Shown piece after piece: positions 37,501 through 52,500 of a stretch of 64,000 bases of DNA. Location of the stretch: positions 12,877,318-12,941,317 of the forward strand of contig JAVGWX010000011.1 in the NCBI GenBank assembly GCA_036924085.1. The letters run 5' to 3'. The translations under genes were made by a program, and so were the position numbers. Under the pieces are notes generated by a model, which had not been told where the DNA came from, did no database searches, and was given only the letters and a program-made list of their open reading frames with translations. Origin of the DNA: Ariolimax columbianus. Its lineage: Eukaryota; Mollusca; Gastropoda; Stylommatophora; Arionidae. Each line of letters starts with the position of its first letter. The stretch's first letter is position 1.

Positions 37501-40500
37501 TAGAAACAAAGTCTCTGGTAGATGGGCAGACAAACATAGGCCATGGTCCCAATCATAGGCGTCTCAGTCTCTATAGACGATGCGAGTTGCGCTCTGTAAG
37601 TTTTGTCCATCTGTCTTCTGTATTTCGACACTGTCTGCTATGGTTATAAAGGCCGATCCGCGAGTGACAGTACCTGCCACAGATCGTACAACCATACTGA
37701 GGAGGCTCGCTTGCCTGGCTGTTCCTTGATCTCTTCAGTCTTTCTCTTTTCTCTGCAACCAGAAGACCTCTACTAGCGTCAGCAGCCACTACGCCCCCTT
37801 CCAACTGACTGTCTCCAGATAGCTCGATCCTGAGCAATATCCTCCCAGCCTCGGATGGGATGTCGCAGGACTTCACGTTCCTCTTGCAGACGTCCTTGAT
37901 TCGCAGTGTGGGACGGCCGATTCTTCTAACACCAATGGCTAGCTGTCCATAAAGGGTATCCTTTGGCAGCCTCTTGTCTTCCATGCGATAAACATGTCCC
38001 AACTACCGTAGACGTGGCTGGGGCAACAACGAGTACACATGCCCAAGGCACAATAATAAAATCTCCACCTGCGAAATAAGATGTCTGATAATGGCCGCCG
38101 TCATCACCAGGAGAGAGATTGAGTAACAAGGACATTCACAAAAGGGAAACCAAGAAAGGATGCCCTTGTGAAATGTTCTATTCTCCTATTTCTACGAAGC
38201 ATAGAAATATCGATGACCACTTGACAGGAAATGGAAATATATCTCGTAGAATTTATTTCATTGTACATGGACGCCCCCGTCTGTGCTTATTCGCTTCCAT
38301 TGCTCTTAGAAAGACGAACGTCTGGTCAGGCAAAATACGCTGACCAAACATGTTAGAACAGGTCAGGCAAAATACACTGATTAAACATGTTAGAACAGGT
38401 CAGGCAAAATATACTGGCCAAGACCCTCAACGTGACTTCCCCTCAGTCCTCCCTGGGAACGAGCTGTTTTTATGGCAACCTGGCTAACAAAGTGAGGAAC
38501 CGACGTTATCCCTGTAGTAGTGATCGACACGCAGTTGAAACCAAGCATAGCACAACCGTCTGGAGGACCCTGGTCCACTTTCATCAGAGCACTCAGGATG
38601 TGAGGAAAGCTATTGCAATCCGCCACATAACGTCTTTTTCAGGGAGCACAAAAGAGTCAACCTACTCATTGTGGGCATTCGCAAACAACAGCTGTCATTG
38701 CTCAAAGTGCTGACAACAGAGCACGAACTCCGTAGCTCCCACTGCAGCTTCAAAATTTTCCACTGACTTCGCCACATACCCGTTTACACATGAAATAGCC
38801 CACGGCACGTTTGGTTTGTTAAATTAACATGTGATTTGAACCTGGAATGATGGCTTTGTAAAGCAAGCTTACAGCCCCTAGACCACGCCCCTTCCAACTT
38901 TACTGACCACTCCAACTTTACTGGCCTCTCCAACTTTACTGGCCACTCCAACTTTACTGGCCTCTCCAACTTTACTGGCTTCTCCAACTTTACTGGCCTC
39001 TCCAACTTTACTGGCCTCTCCAACTTTACTGGCCTCTCCAACTTTACTGGCCACTCCAACTTTACTGGCCTCTCCAACTTTACTGGCCTCTCCAACTTTA
39101 CTGGCCTCTCCAACTTTACTGGCCTCTCCAACTTTACTGGCCTCTCCAACTTTACTGACCTCTCCAACTTTACTGGCCTCTCCAACTTTACTGGCCTCTC
39201 CAACTTTACTGACCTCTCCAACCTTACTGGCCTCTCCAACTTTACTGGCTATCCAACTTTGTTGGAAGCGCAATGAACTCTTCTACATACCCAGCTAGAG
39301 ACACCTTCTTTCGATCCACTGATATGACCAGGTCTCAAACAACGACCTGACGGACAGATCTCGAGTGTAAACTCAAAATACTAAACCGTCGCCGTTTAGC
39401 CCTATTTGGCATGGGGCTTGCCTTGCATAGGATGTCCCTGTCCAAGAAGTCCTAAAGCAGAACATGGACAAGATGGATGAAAAATGACCCTCTTTGTCAT
39501 GGTCCTGCTCCGACAGCTATCTACTCACCACCTTATTAGGTTAAATTGGTATTAACCACAATGACTGGGAAAGAATCGCCACCAATCGCACAGACTGGCG
39601 CAGCACTATTGCTGAGGGTGTTCAGAGACAGGAGGCATCAAGAAATAAATGAGGCTATACAGAGACCGTAGCTTTGCAAGTAGGCTTCCATCAACCCTTC
39701 TTCAACTTCGATGTTAGGAAGTGTCCTATTTCCTTGTACTAGGTGCTCATTCATTCATTAGTTCTTTCCGTCTTGTCAGACGATAGTAATTGTGCTTTGA
39801 AAAGGTATGCAACTACAGTCCACGAAGGTAACGAATGTAACTCGTAAGATCAATCCGGGCAGAGAAGCGTCTTCCACAGTGTGTGCAAGGAAAGTCAGGA
39901 CCGTTTGCGGCATCGCATGGTGTGGCGTATCTTCTCAAACTCTGTCTTTAGCCTATCAGCAATCATAATCTCCTTTGTCTGTATTCCATGCTTAATCCTG
40001 CCCCTCCATGTAACACGATCCATGCGTCCTGTTCCAATGATTCCAAATCGATGCCTGCGTCATTCATATCCAGCTTGCATACATCCTTGTATCGAAGTAG
40101 TGGCCGGCCCCGAGACCTTTTTCCCAACTGTAATTGCCGATAGAGAAGATATCTTGGTATTCTGCCATCATCCATCCCCCTAATGTGTCACAGCCAGGTG
40201 CTACACACAATTCAAAGCTCCGAATGACTTGTTTAGCCATCTACGAACTCATGCGAAAAGTGACTGTTGACTTAGTGGTTGTCATTGATTCAATGTACAA
40301 ACAACATTCAGGTTAAATTGGAAAGAAACCATCCTCACTGAATGCAGACTGGGACTCAGTCACTTATTGTGTCTATGGACGCTTGATGCGACAGGCTCTT
40401 GTCATAAAAGCAGACTACATACCTAATATTAGTGAACTGCCTGAAAGAAAAGAATGCATGTCGCTTTCACGGTGAACTCCACGTGTGCTCCTGATTAGCG

Positions 40501-43500
40501 GGAATTTAATTAGACAAATGCAAGACTAGATGGTGGAATTTTCAAATCAATCTAATTGATATGACTGATTGGATTTATTTTTTTTCCAGGGCTTTTTGAC
40601 TGACGAATTCTTCAATGAAACTGAGGAATTGGAGTTTAAGCTGAAAGAATTTAAAGGTAACTAACTCCTTATATTTTATGAGTGATCACGGAGCTCTTTA
40701 AACTGGAGATGAAATAATAGTCCCACTGCACCTCCATACTTGTAGCATAGCGTATAGTTGTGCATGGAGCCAGCAATCTCATTGAGTAAAACAAATTGAT
40801 ATAGTAATCATCACTGTAAAAAGCACACGAGGTTGGAGAAGGCATCCTAAAAGAGGTATTATATAGTAAAGGCTGATTAGACTTGGAAAGGGACAATAAC
40901 TCTATATCTTGTTGGTTCCAGAGTATTTGCACACTTATGTCCCTTGCAATATCCAGTCCAATCTGCTTTCCTGGCCTCGCTTGATTGGTCCACTGTAACT
41001 TTCAAAACAGGTTGTAAAAGAGGGTTGTGCATTGGGCTAGCAACATCATTATGTAAAACTATTGCTTTTCAAACCGTCACTGTAAATGCTATGATGCAGG
41101 TTTAATGCTGGTTGCATGTATTATGGTCAGCAAACCAGAGCTGACCAAGACACTATTCTGTCTCCAAGACACTATTCTGTCTCCAAGACACTATTCTGTC
41201 TCCAAGACACTATTCTGTCTCCAAGACACTATTTTGTCTCCGACACTATTCTGTCTCCAAGACACTATTCTGTCTCCAAGACACTATTCTGTCCCCAAGA
41301 CACTATTCTGTCTCCAAGTCACTATTCTGTCTCCAAGACACTATTCTGTCTCCAAGACACTATTTTGTCTCCGACACTATTCTGTCTCCAAGACACTATT
41401 CTGTCTCCAAAACCGTATTCTGTCTCGAAGACACTATTCTGTCTCCAAGACACTATTCTGTCCCCAAGACACTATTCTGTCTCCAAGACACTATTCTGTC
41501 TCCAAGACACTATTCTGTCTCCAAGACACTATTCTGTCTTCAAGCACTCTGTTCTGTCTCCAAGCACCCTGTTCTGTCTCCAAGCATCCTGTTCTGTCTC
41601 CAAGCACCCTGTTCTATCTCCAAGACACTATTCTGTCTCCAAGACACTATTCTGTCTCCAAGACACTATTCTGTCTCCAAGACACTATTCTGTCTCCAAG
41701 ACACTATTCTCTCCAAGACACGATTCTGTCTCCAAGACACTATTCTGTCTCCAAGACACTATTCTGTCTCCAAGACACTATTCTGTCTTCAAGCACCCTG
41801 TTCTGTCTCCAAGCACCCTGTTCTGTCTCCAAGCACCCTGTTCTGTCTCCAAGCACCCTGTTCTGTCTCCAAGCACCCTGTTCTGCCTCCAAGCACCCTG
41901 TTCTGTCTCCAAGACACTATTCTGTCTCCAAGCACCCTGTTCTGTCTCCAAGCACCCTGTTCTGTCTCCAAGCACTCTGTTCTGTCTCCAAGCACCCTGT
42001 TCTGTTTCCAAGACACTATTCTGTCTCCAAGCACCCTGTTCTGTCTCTAGCACCCTGTTCTGTCTCCAAGCACCCTGTTCTGTCTCCAAGCACCCTGTTC
42101 TGTCTCCAAGCACCCTGTTCTGTCTCCAAGCACCCTGTTCTGTCTCCAAGACACTATTCTGTCTCCAAGCACCATGTTCTGTCTCCAAGCACACTATTCT
42201 GTCTCCAAGACACTATTCTGTCTCCAAGCACCCTATTCTGTCTCCAAGCACTCTTTTCTGTCTCCAAGCACCCTGTTCTGTCTCCAAGCACACTATTCTG
42301 TCTCCAAGCACACTATTCTGTCTCCAAGCACCCTGTTCTGTCTCCAAGCACCCTGTTCTGTCTCCAAGCACCCTGTTCTGTCTCCAAGCACCCTGTTCTG
42401 TCTCCAAGACACTATTCTGTCTCCAAGCACCCTGTTCTGTCTCCAAGCACCCTGTTCTGTCTCCAAGCACCCTGTTCTGTCTCCAAGCACCCTGTTCTGT
42501 CTCCAAGACACTATTCTGTCTCAAATCACCCTGTTCTGTCTCCAAGCATCCTGTTCTGTCTCCAAGCACCCTGTTCTGTCTCCAAGCACCCTGTTCTGTC
42601 TCCAAGCACCCTGTTCTGTCTGCAAGCACCCTGTTCTGTCTCCAAGCACCATATTCTGTCTCCAAGCACCCTGTTCTGTCTCAAAACACCCTATTCTGTC
42701 TCCAAGCACCCTGTTCTGTCTCCAAGCACCCTGTTCTGTCTCCAAGCAGTGGCCTTGCTCTACTGTAGCCTGGCTAAGAGATTAAGGATGACATTGGGAA
42801 GGCATAACCGGCAACAAAACAACAACAAAAAACAACTGAAACCGGATGTATTGTGACAAATGATGCAGACATCGCAGCCTCGTTATAAACTACTTCACGA
42901 CTTCCTTTTCAGAACGAACGCAGGAAGAGTAAGAAAAATGTGAACTGCCATTTGTAGTAGTGACAACGTGAATTATCACAACCACTATAGAGGCTAAGTA
43001 GAGGTGTCCTATAGTACACTGCTGTCGGGGATGAAGTTTTTGAGGTTTCATTGTACGAGGCCACATCATATTTTATGAGGTGGGGGTGACAAGTTATCTT
43101 TCTGACTGCCTTTCTTTCCTTACAGTAAACTAGGTACCCATTTACAACTGGGGCGACTTACAGAATGTCTAAGTGGAGAAGAAAATAAAGTGCTTGTATC
43201 TCATGGGAAAAGAGCCAGGTTCAAACCTCGATCTCATCGCTCTACAGTCTACCAAATTATAATTTGATACACGACTTTCAGTTAGGGAAAGCTAGACAAT
43301 GAGGAAGGTCACAGGTCACTTCACTTTCAAAAGCAGCTTGGACCTAGTCTCAAAGGAAGACAAAGGAACACTTTATCAGCAATGATGGTGTCTGCTATGG
43401 AGCATACAAAGAATGTTCAAACGAAAACCTTAAGAGAGGGATAGAAAACCCATGCCTTTGAATTGTAACTTGTTAATGTGGTTGCTAAGAATGTCAAGGG

Positions 43501-46500
43501 TGTCTTAATCATGCCATCATGGTGCAGATAAAAAACATGGCGTCATAATTGCAGTTAAAAGATGGCTGCCCCACTATTGACATACACCAAAGAGGAGCAG
43601 TGTTTTGTTTTCTGTTTTTTTAGCAGTAAAGGGGTTAAACCTATAGACATTCATTGGTGAATGAAGTTCATGGTATCTAGTCTAGACTTTTCTTTAATTA
43701 ATTTGTGGCTGTGCCCTCTTTTTCTTGTACGAGGCTATATTTTGAAAAAAACTTGTATCACCTCAAATTCTTCTCTTTTCTAGACACTGAAAGTCAATTT
43801 AGTCAAAGAGCCCAGTGTCCTAACTACTGTACATGACTAGGAGGTCTTCTTTTGGTATCTTTATCAACTATTAAGGCTTTTTTTTTTGGCATTCGTCCGG
43901 AAACGGACATTATGTCATATTTTACAGCAATGCTGCGATATTTGCATTTTTTGGCCTGACACATTCGGTTTCAGCTGGCTCTTATGTGTATCAGATTTTT
44001 CTTCCCACTGTGAACCCTATTCCCATAGCCAGATCATACTAATGCAGCCTGTTTCCATGTCTGCTGCTTGGAGGTGGAATGGGGTATAGGTCAGCTCTGA
44101 CCCTGATGTAAGCGCCCAGCTATGAGTCTCTGGCTGCTGTCAGCTCATTCACTGTGCTGTATCTTCAAAAACATCATGGCTTCTAAATATGGGAAGGGGA
44201 GTAACTGTATAGCTTTCATTTTATGAAGGGGAGTAAATAAGTAACCATCATATTGTGTTATTCATAGAACATGTGATATTAAGGTAATTTATGGACTGCT
44301 TTATTGATATTTATTTTCCAGCCAAATTCATAGAGTGCGACCGAGACATGTCGGGGGATTTAAGTAAGTACTGCTGGTTATTGTATTTTGTCAGTAAATT
44401 ATGTGTTCATCATCATTTTTTTTGCAGAACGTCATTCTAATAACAGCTGATCTCTAAGACTGAAATTTTGGTGAGCTCTCCCGCCTCCGTCACAGCCATC
44501 CCCAGAACCTCTTTAATGCTCTGTGCCCATCTTCTCCTCCGTATGTTTCTGCCTCACTTTCCAGGTATTACACCCTCTGGTATTGTTTTTTTCAAGACCA
44601 TTGCGGCACTTGATGTGACCAAAGTATTGTAGTTTTCTCGATGTAATATTGGATGCTGGAGATATCACCCTGGGGGCCACTCTTCCCCTTCTCTCTCTTC
44701 TCACCTCACTCTGTTTCATTTGACTCTGTCCTACAGTCACACCCTTGCACACGCGCCCTCGTGGTAAAGCCCTTCCATTGCACTTTGGTTGGGCTAGCTT
44801 CTGAGGGCGCACAAACCTAGCATAGGTACATACAGACGCACACATGCATCCAAGCACTGATTTACGCGTCCTGATATCGCCCAATGGACTACGGTCTGGG
44901 GTGGAAAATGGCGCGCCTCCGCCAGTAGAAACTAGTGAGGCAAACATCTAAGCAACAACAACAAAAATTGGATGCTGGCCAATTATGTTCTTTATCCAGT
45001 CTTTTTAAGATTGTCATCTTCATCTTCATCTTCATCATTATCCTCGGTATTTTGGGCACTTTCCTGTAGCATTTTAGCTAGAAGGATTCAATCATACCTT
45101 AATGTCTGTGATTTTTCTATGTCTCGTATCCGTACATTGCCATTGGGATGATGCAGGCCTTCAATATCTTTATTTTTGTCATTTTGTTAAGTGTTCTGCC
45201 ATACGTTATTAATGTTGTTCTGTCATACGTTATTAATGTGGTTCTGTCATACGTTATTAATGTTGTTCTGTCATACGTTATTAATGTGGTTCTGTCATAC
45301 GTTATTAATGTTGTTCTGTCATACGTTATTAATGTTGTTCTGCCATACGTTATTAATGTTGTTCTGTCATACGTTATTAATGTGGTTCTGTCATACGTTA
45401 TTAATGTTGTTCTGCCATACGTTATTAATGTTGTTCTGTCATACGTTATTAATGTGGTTCTGTCATACGTTATTAATGTTGTTCTGCCATACGTTATTAA
45501 TGTTGTTCTGTCATACGTTATTAATGTTGTTCTGTCATACGTTATTAATGTTGTTCTGCCATACGTTATTAATGTTGTTCTGTCATACGTTATTAATGTT
45601 GTTCTGTCATACGTTATTAATGTTGTTCTGTCATACGTTATTAATGTTGTTCTGTCATACGTTATTAATGTTGTTCTGCCATACGTTATTAATGTTGTTC
45701 TGCCATACGTTATTAATGTTGTTCTGTCATACGTTATTAATGTTGTTCTGTCATACGTTATTAATGTGGTTCTGTCATACGTTATTAATGTTGTTCTGCC
45801 ATACGTTATTAATGTGGTTCTGTCATACGTTATTAATGTTGTTCTGTCATACGTTATTAATGTTGTTCTGTCATACGTTATTAATGTGGTTCTGTCATAC
45901 GTTATTAATGTTGTTCTGCCATACGTTATTAATGTTGTTCTGTCATACGTTATTAATGTTGTTCTGTCATACGTTATTAATGTGGTTCTGCCATACGTTA
46001 TTAATGTTGTTCTGTCATACGTTATTAATGTTGTTCTGTCATACGTTATTAATGTGGTTCTGTCATACGTTATTAATGTTGTTCTGTCATACGTTATTAA
46101 TGTTGTTCTGTCATACGTTATTAATGTGGTTCTGCCATACGTTATTAATGTTGTTCTGTCATACGTTATTAATGTTGTTCTGTCATACGTTATTAATGTG
46201 GTTCTGCCATACGTTATTAATGTGGTTCTGTCATACGTTATTAATGTGGTTCTGCCATACGTTATTAATGTGGTTCTGTCATACGTTATTAATGTTGTTC
46301 TGTCATACGTTATTAATGTGGTTCTGTCATACGTTATTAATGTGGTTCTGCCATACGTTATTAATGTGGTTCTGTCATACGTTATTAATGTTGTTCTGTC
46401 ATACGTTATTAATGTGGTTCTGTCATACGTTATTAATGTGGTTCTGTCATACGTTATTAATGTTGTTCTGTCATACGTTATTAATGTGGTTCTGTCATAC

Positions 46501-49500
46501 GTTATTAATGTGGTTCTGCCATACGTTATTAATGTGGTTCTGTCATACGTTATTAATATTGATCTGCCATACGTTATTAATGTTGTTCTGTCATACGTTA
46601 TTAATGTTGTTCTGCCATACGTTATTAATGTGGTTCTGTCATACGTTATTAATGTTGTTCTGCCATACGTTATTAATGTGGTTCTGTCATACGTTATTAA
46701 TGTGGTTCTGTCATACGTTATTAATGTTGTTCTGCCATACGTTATTAATGTGGTTCTGTCATACGTTATTAATGTGGTTCTGCCATACGTTATTAATGTT
46801 GTTCTGTCATACGTTATTAATGTGGTTCTGTCATACGTTATTAATGTTGTTCTGTCATACGTTATTAATGTGGTTCTGCCATACGTTATTAATGTGGTTC
46901 TGTCATACGTTATTAATGTTGTTCTGTCATACGTTATTAATGTTGTTCTGTCATACGTTATTAATGTGGTTCTGTCATACGTTATTAATGTTGTTCTGCC
47001 ATACGTTATTAATGTTGTTCTGTCATACGTTATTAATGTGGTTCTGTCATACGTTATTAATGTTGTTCTGCCATACGTTATTAATGTGGTTCTGTCATAC
47101 GTTATTAATGTGGTTCTGCCATACGTTATTAATGTGGTTCTGTCATACGTTATTAATGTGGTTCTGTCATACGTTATTAATGTGGTTCTGTCATACGTTA
47201 TTAATGTTGTTCTGTCATACGTTATTAATGTTGTTCTGTCATACGTTATTAATGTTGTTCTGTCATACGTTATTAATGTGGTTCTGTCATACGTTATTAA
47301 TGTGGTTCTGTCATACGTTATTAATGTTGTTCTGTCATACGTTATTAATGTTGTTCTGTCATACGTTATTAATGTGGTTCTGTCATACGTTATTAATGTG
47401 GTTCTGCCATACGTTATTAATGTTGTTCTGTCATACGTTATTAATGTTGTTCTGTCATACGTTATTAATGTGGTTCTGTCATACGTTATTAATGTTGTTC
47501 TGCCATACGTTATTAATGTGGTTCTGTCATACGTTATTAATGTGGTTCTGCCATACGTTATTAATGTGGTTCTGTCATACGTTATTAATGTTGTTCTGTC
47601 ATACGTTATTAATGTTGTTCTGTCATACGTTATTAATGTTGTTCTGTCATACGTTATTAATGTGGTTCTGTCATACGTTATTAATGTTGTTCTGCCATAC
47701 GTTATTAATGTGGTTCTGTCATACGTTATTAATGTTGTTCTGCCATACGTTATTAATGTGGTTCTGTCATACGTTATTAATGTGGTTCTGCCATACGTTA
47801 TTAATGTGGTTCTGTCATACGTTATTAATGTGGTTCTGTCATACGTTATTAATGTGGTTCTGTCATACGTTATTAATGTGGTTCTGTCATACGTTATTAA
47901 TGTGGTTCTGTCATACGTTATTAATGTGGTTCTGTCATACGTTATTAATGTGGTTCTGTCATACGTTATTAATGTGGTTCTGTCATACGTTATTAATGTG
48001 GTTCTGTCATACGTTATTAATGTGGTTCTGTCATACGTTATTAATGTTGTTCTGCCATACGTTATTAATGTGGTTCTGTCATACGTTATTAATGTGGTTC
48101 TGTCATACGTTATTAATGTGGTTCTGTCATACGTTATTAATGTGGTTCTGCCATACGTTATTAATGTGGTTCTGTCATACGTTATTAATGTTGTTCTGTC
48201 ATACGTTATTAATGTGGTTCTGTCATACGTTATTAATGTGGTTCTGTCATACGTTATTAATGTGGTTCTGTCATACGTTATTAATGTTGTTCTGCCATAC
48301 GTTATTAATGTGGTTCTGTCATACGTTATTAATGTGGTTCTGTCATACGTTATTAATGTTGTTCTGTCATACGTTATTAATGTGGTTCTGCCATACGTTA
48401 TTAATGTGGTTCTGTCATACGTTATTAATGTGGTTCTGTCATACGTTATTAATGTGGTTCTGCCATACGTTATTAATGTGGTTCTGTCATACGTTATTAA
48501 TGTGGTTCTGTCATACGTTATTAATGTGGTTCTGTCATACGTTATTAATGTGGTTCTGTCATACGTTATTAATGTGGTTCTGCCATACGTTATTAATGTG
48601 GTTCTGTCATACGTTATTAATGTGGTTCTGTCATACGTTATTAATGTGGTTCTGTCATACGTTATTAATGTGGTTCTGCCATACGTTATTAATATTGTTC
48701 TGCCATACGTTATTAATGTTGTTCTGTCATACGTTATTAATGTTGTTCTGTCATACGTTATTAATGTGGTTCTGCCATACGTTATTAATGTTGTTCTGTC
48801 ATACGTTATTAATGTGGTTCTGTCATACGTTATTAATGTTGTTCTGCCATACGTTATTAATGTTGTTCTGTCATACGTTATTAATGTGGTTCTGTCATAC
48901 GTTATTAATATTGTTCTGCCATACGTTATTAATGTTGTTCTGTCATACGTTATTAATGTTGTTCTGCCATACGTTATTAATGTTGTTCTGCCATACGTTA
49001 TTAATGTGGTTCTGTCATACGTTATTAATGTTGTTCTGCCATACGTTATTAATGTGGTTCTGCCATACGTTATTAATGTTGTTCTGCCATACGTTATTAA
49101 TGTGGTTCTGTCATACGTTATTAATGTTGTTCTGCCATACGTTATTAATGTTGTTCTGTCATACGTTATTAATGTGGTTCTGTCATACGTTATTAATATT
49201 GTTCTGCCATACGTTATTAATGTGGTTCTGCCATACGTTATTAATGTTGTTCTGTCATACGTTATTAATGTGGTTCTGTCATACGTTATTAATATTGTTC
49301 TGTCATACGTTATTAATGTGGTTCTGCCATACGTTATTAATGTTGTTCTGTCATACGTTATTAATGTGGTTCTGCCATACGTTATTAATGTTGTTCTGTC
49401 ATACGTTATTAATGTGGTTCTGCCATACGTTATTAATATTGTTCTGCCATACGTTATTAATATTGTTCTGCCATACGTTATTAATGTTGTTCTGCCATAC

Positions 49501-52500
49501 GTTATTAATGTTGTTCTGTCATACGTTATTAATGTGGTTCTGTCATACGTTATTAATATTGTTCTGCCATACGTTATTAATGTGGTTCTGTCATACGTTA
49601 TTAATGTGGTTCTGCCATACGTTATTAATGTGGTTCTGTCATACGTTATTAATGTTGTTCTGTCATACGTTATTAATGTTGTTCTGCCATACGTTATTAA
49701 TGTTGTTCTGTCATACGTTATTAATGTGGTTCTGTCATACGTTATTAATGTGGTTCTGTCATACGTTATTAATGTTGTTCTGTCATACGTTATTAATATT
49801 GTTCTGCCATACGTTATTAATGTGGTTCTGCCATACGTTATTAATGTGGTTCTGTCATACGTTATTAATATTGTTCTGTCATACGTTATTAATGTTGTTC
49901 TGTCATACGTTATTAATGTGGTTCTGTCATACGTTATTAATGTGGTTCTGCCATACGTTATTAATGTGGTTCTGTCATACGTTATTAATGTTGTTCTGTC
50001 ATACGTTATTAATGTGGTTCTGTCATACGTTATTAATGTGGTTCTGCCATACGTTATTAATGTGGTTCTGTCATACGTTATTAATGTTGTTCTGTCATAC
50101 GTTATTAATGTGGTTCTGCCATACGTTATTAATGTGGTTCTGTCATACGTTATTAATGTTGTTCTGTCATACGTTATTAATGTGGTTCTGCCATACGTTA
50201 TTAATATGGTTCTGTCATACGTTATTAATGTTGTTCTGTCATACGTTATTAATGTGGTTCTGCCATACGTTATTAATGTGGTTCTGTCATACGTTATTAA
50301 TGTGGTTCTGTCATACGTTATTAATGTGGTTCTGCCATACGTTATTAATGTGGTTCTGCCATACGTTATTAATGTGGTTCTGCCATACGTTATTAATGTT
50401 GTTCTGCCATACGTTATTAATGTGGTTCTGTCATACGTTATTAATGTGGTTCTGCCATACGTTATTAATGTGGTTCTGCCATACGTTATTAATGTGGTTC
50501 TGCCATACGTTATTAATGTTGTTCTGTCATACGTTATTAATGTGGTTCTGCCATACGTTATTAATGTGGTTCTGTCATACGTTATTAATGTTGTTCTGCC
50601 ATACGTTATTAATGTGGTTCTGTCATACGTTATTAATGTGGTTCTGTCATACGTTATTAATGTTGTTCTGCCATACGTTATTAATGTGGTTCTGTCATAC
50701 GTTATTAATGTGGTTCTGTCATACGTTATTAATGTTGTTCTGTCATACGTTATTAATGTGGTTCTGTCATACGTTATTAATGTGGTTCTGTCATACGTTA
50801 TTAATGTGGTTCTGCCATACGTTATTAATGTGGTTCTGCCATACGTTATTAATGTTGTTCTGTCATACGTTATTAATGTGGTTCTGCCATACGTTATTAA
50901 TGTGGTTCTGCCATACGTTATTAATGTTGTTCTGCCATACGTTATTAATGTGGTTCTGCCATACGTTATTAATGTGGTTCTGCCATACGTTATTAATGTT
51001 GTTCTGTCATACGTTATTAATGTTGTTCTGCCATACGTTATTAATGTTGTTCTGTCATACGTTATTAATGTGGTTCTGTCATACGTTATTAATGTGGTTC
51101 TGCCATACGTTATTAATGTGGTTCTGTCATACGTTATTAATGTGGTTCTGTCATACGTTATTAATGTGGTTCTGTCATACGTTATTAATGTGGTTCTGCC
51201 ATACGTTATTAATGTGGTTCTGCCATACGTTATTAATGTGGTTCTGTCATACGTTATTAATGTTGTTCTGTCATACGTTATTAATGTGGTTCTGCCATAC
51301 GTTATTAATGTGGTTCTGTCATACGTTATTAATGTTGTTCTGTCATACGTTATTAATGTGGTTCTGTCATACGTTATTAATGTGGTTCTGCTATACGTTA
51401 TTAATGTTGTTCTGCCATACGTTATTAATGTGGTTCTGTCATACGTTATTAATGTGGTTCTGTCATACGTTATTAATGTGGTTCTGCCATACGTTATTAA
51501 TGTTGTTCTGTCATACGTTATTAATATTGTTCTGCCATACGTTATTAATGTGGTTCTGTCATACGTTATTAATGTTGTTCTGTCATACGTTATTAATGTG
51601 GTTCTGCCATACGTTATTAATGTTGTTCTGTCATACGTTATTAATATTGTTCTGCCATACGTTATTAATGTGGTTCTGTCATACGTTATTAATGTGGTTC
51701 TGCCATACGTTATTAATGTGGTTCTGTCATACGTTATTAATATTGTTCTGCCATACGTTATTAATGTTGTTCTGCCATACGTTATTAATGTTGTTCTGTC
51801 ATACGTTATTAATGTTGTTTTCTGTCATACGTTATTAATGTGGTTCTGCCATACGTTATTAATGTGGTTCTGTCATACGTTATTAATGTTGTTCTGTCAT
51901 ACGTTATTAATGTTGTTCTGTCATACGTTATTAATGTGGTTCTGTCATACGTTATTAATGTGGTTCTGTCATACGTTATTAATATTGTTCTGCCATACGT
52001 TATTAATGTGGTTCTGCCATACGTTATTAATGTGGTTCTGTCATACGTTATTAATATTGTTCTGTCATACGTTATTAATGTTGTTCTGTCATACGTTATT
52101 AATGTGGTTCTGTCATACGTTATTAATGTGGTTCTGCCATACGTTATTAATGTGGTTCTGTCATACGTTATTAATGTTGTTCTGTCATACGTTATTAATG
52201 TGGTTCTGTCATACGTTATTAATGTGGTTCTGCCATACGTTATTAATGTGGTTCTGTCATACGTTATTAATGTTGTTCTGTCATACGTTATTAATGTGGT
52301 TCTGCCATACGTTATTAATGTGGTTCTGTCATACGTTATTAATGTTGTTCTGTCATACGTTATTAATGTGGTTCTGCCATACGTTATTAATGTGGTTCTG
52401 TCATACGTTATTAATGTTGTTCTGTCATACGTTATTAATGTGGTTCTGCCATACGTTATTAATGTGGTTCTGTCATACGTTATTAATGTGGTTCTGTCAT

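Noticed and set aside
38784..39273. VKLERP / ASKVGE repeat proteins on the minus strand
   Set aside because: 18-bp minisatellite; both minus frames open by periodicity.
41105..42856. 583-aa protein made of SVSKTLFCLQ-like repeats
   Set aside because: Product of the 19/20-bp minisatellite; several frames are open at once and the flanks are SINE.
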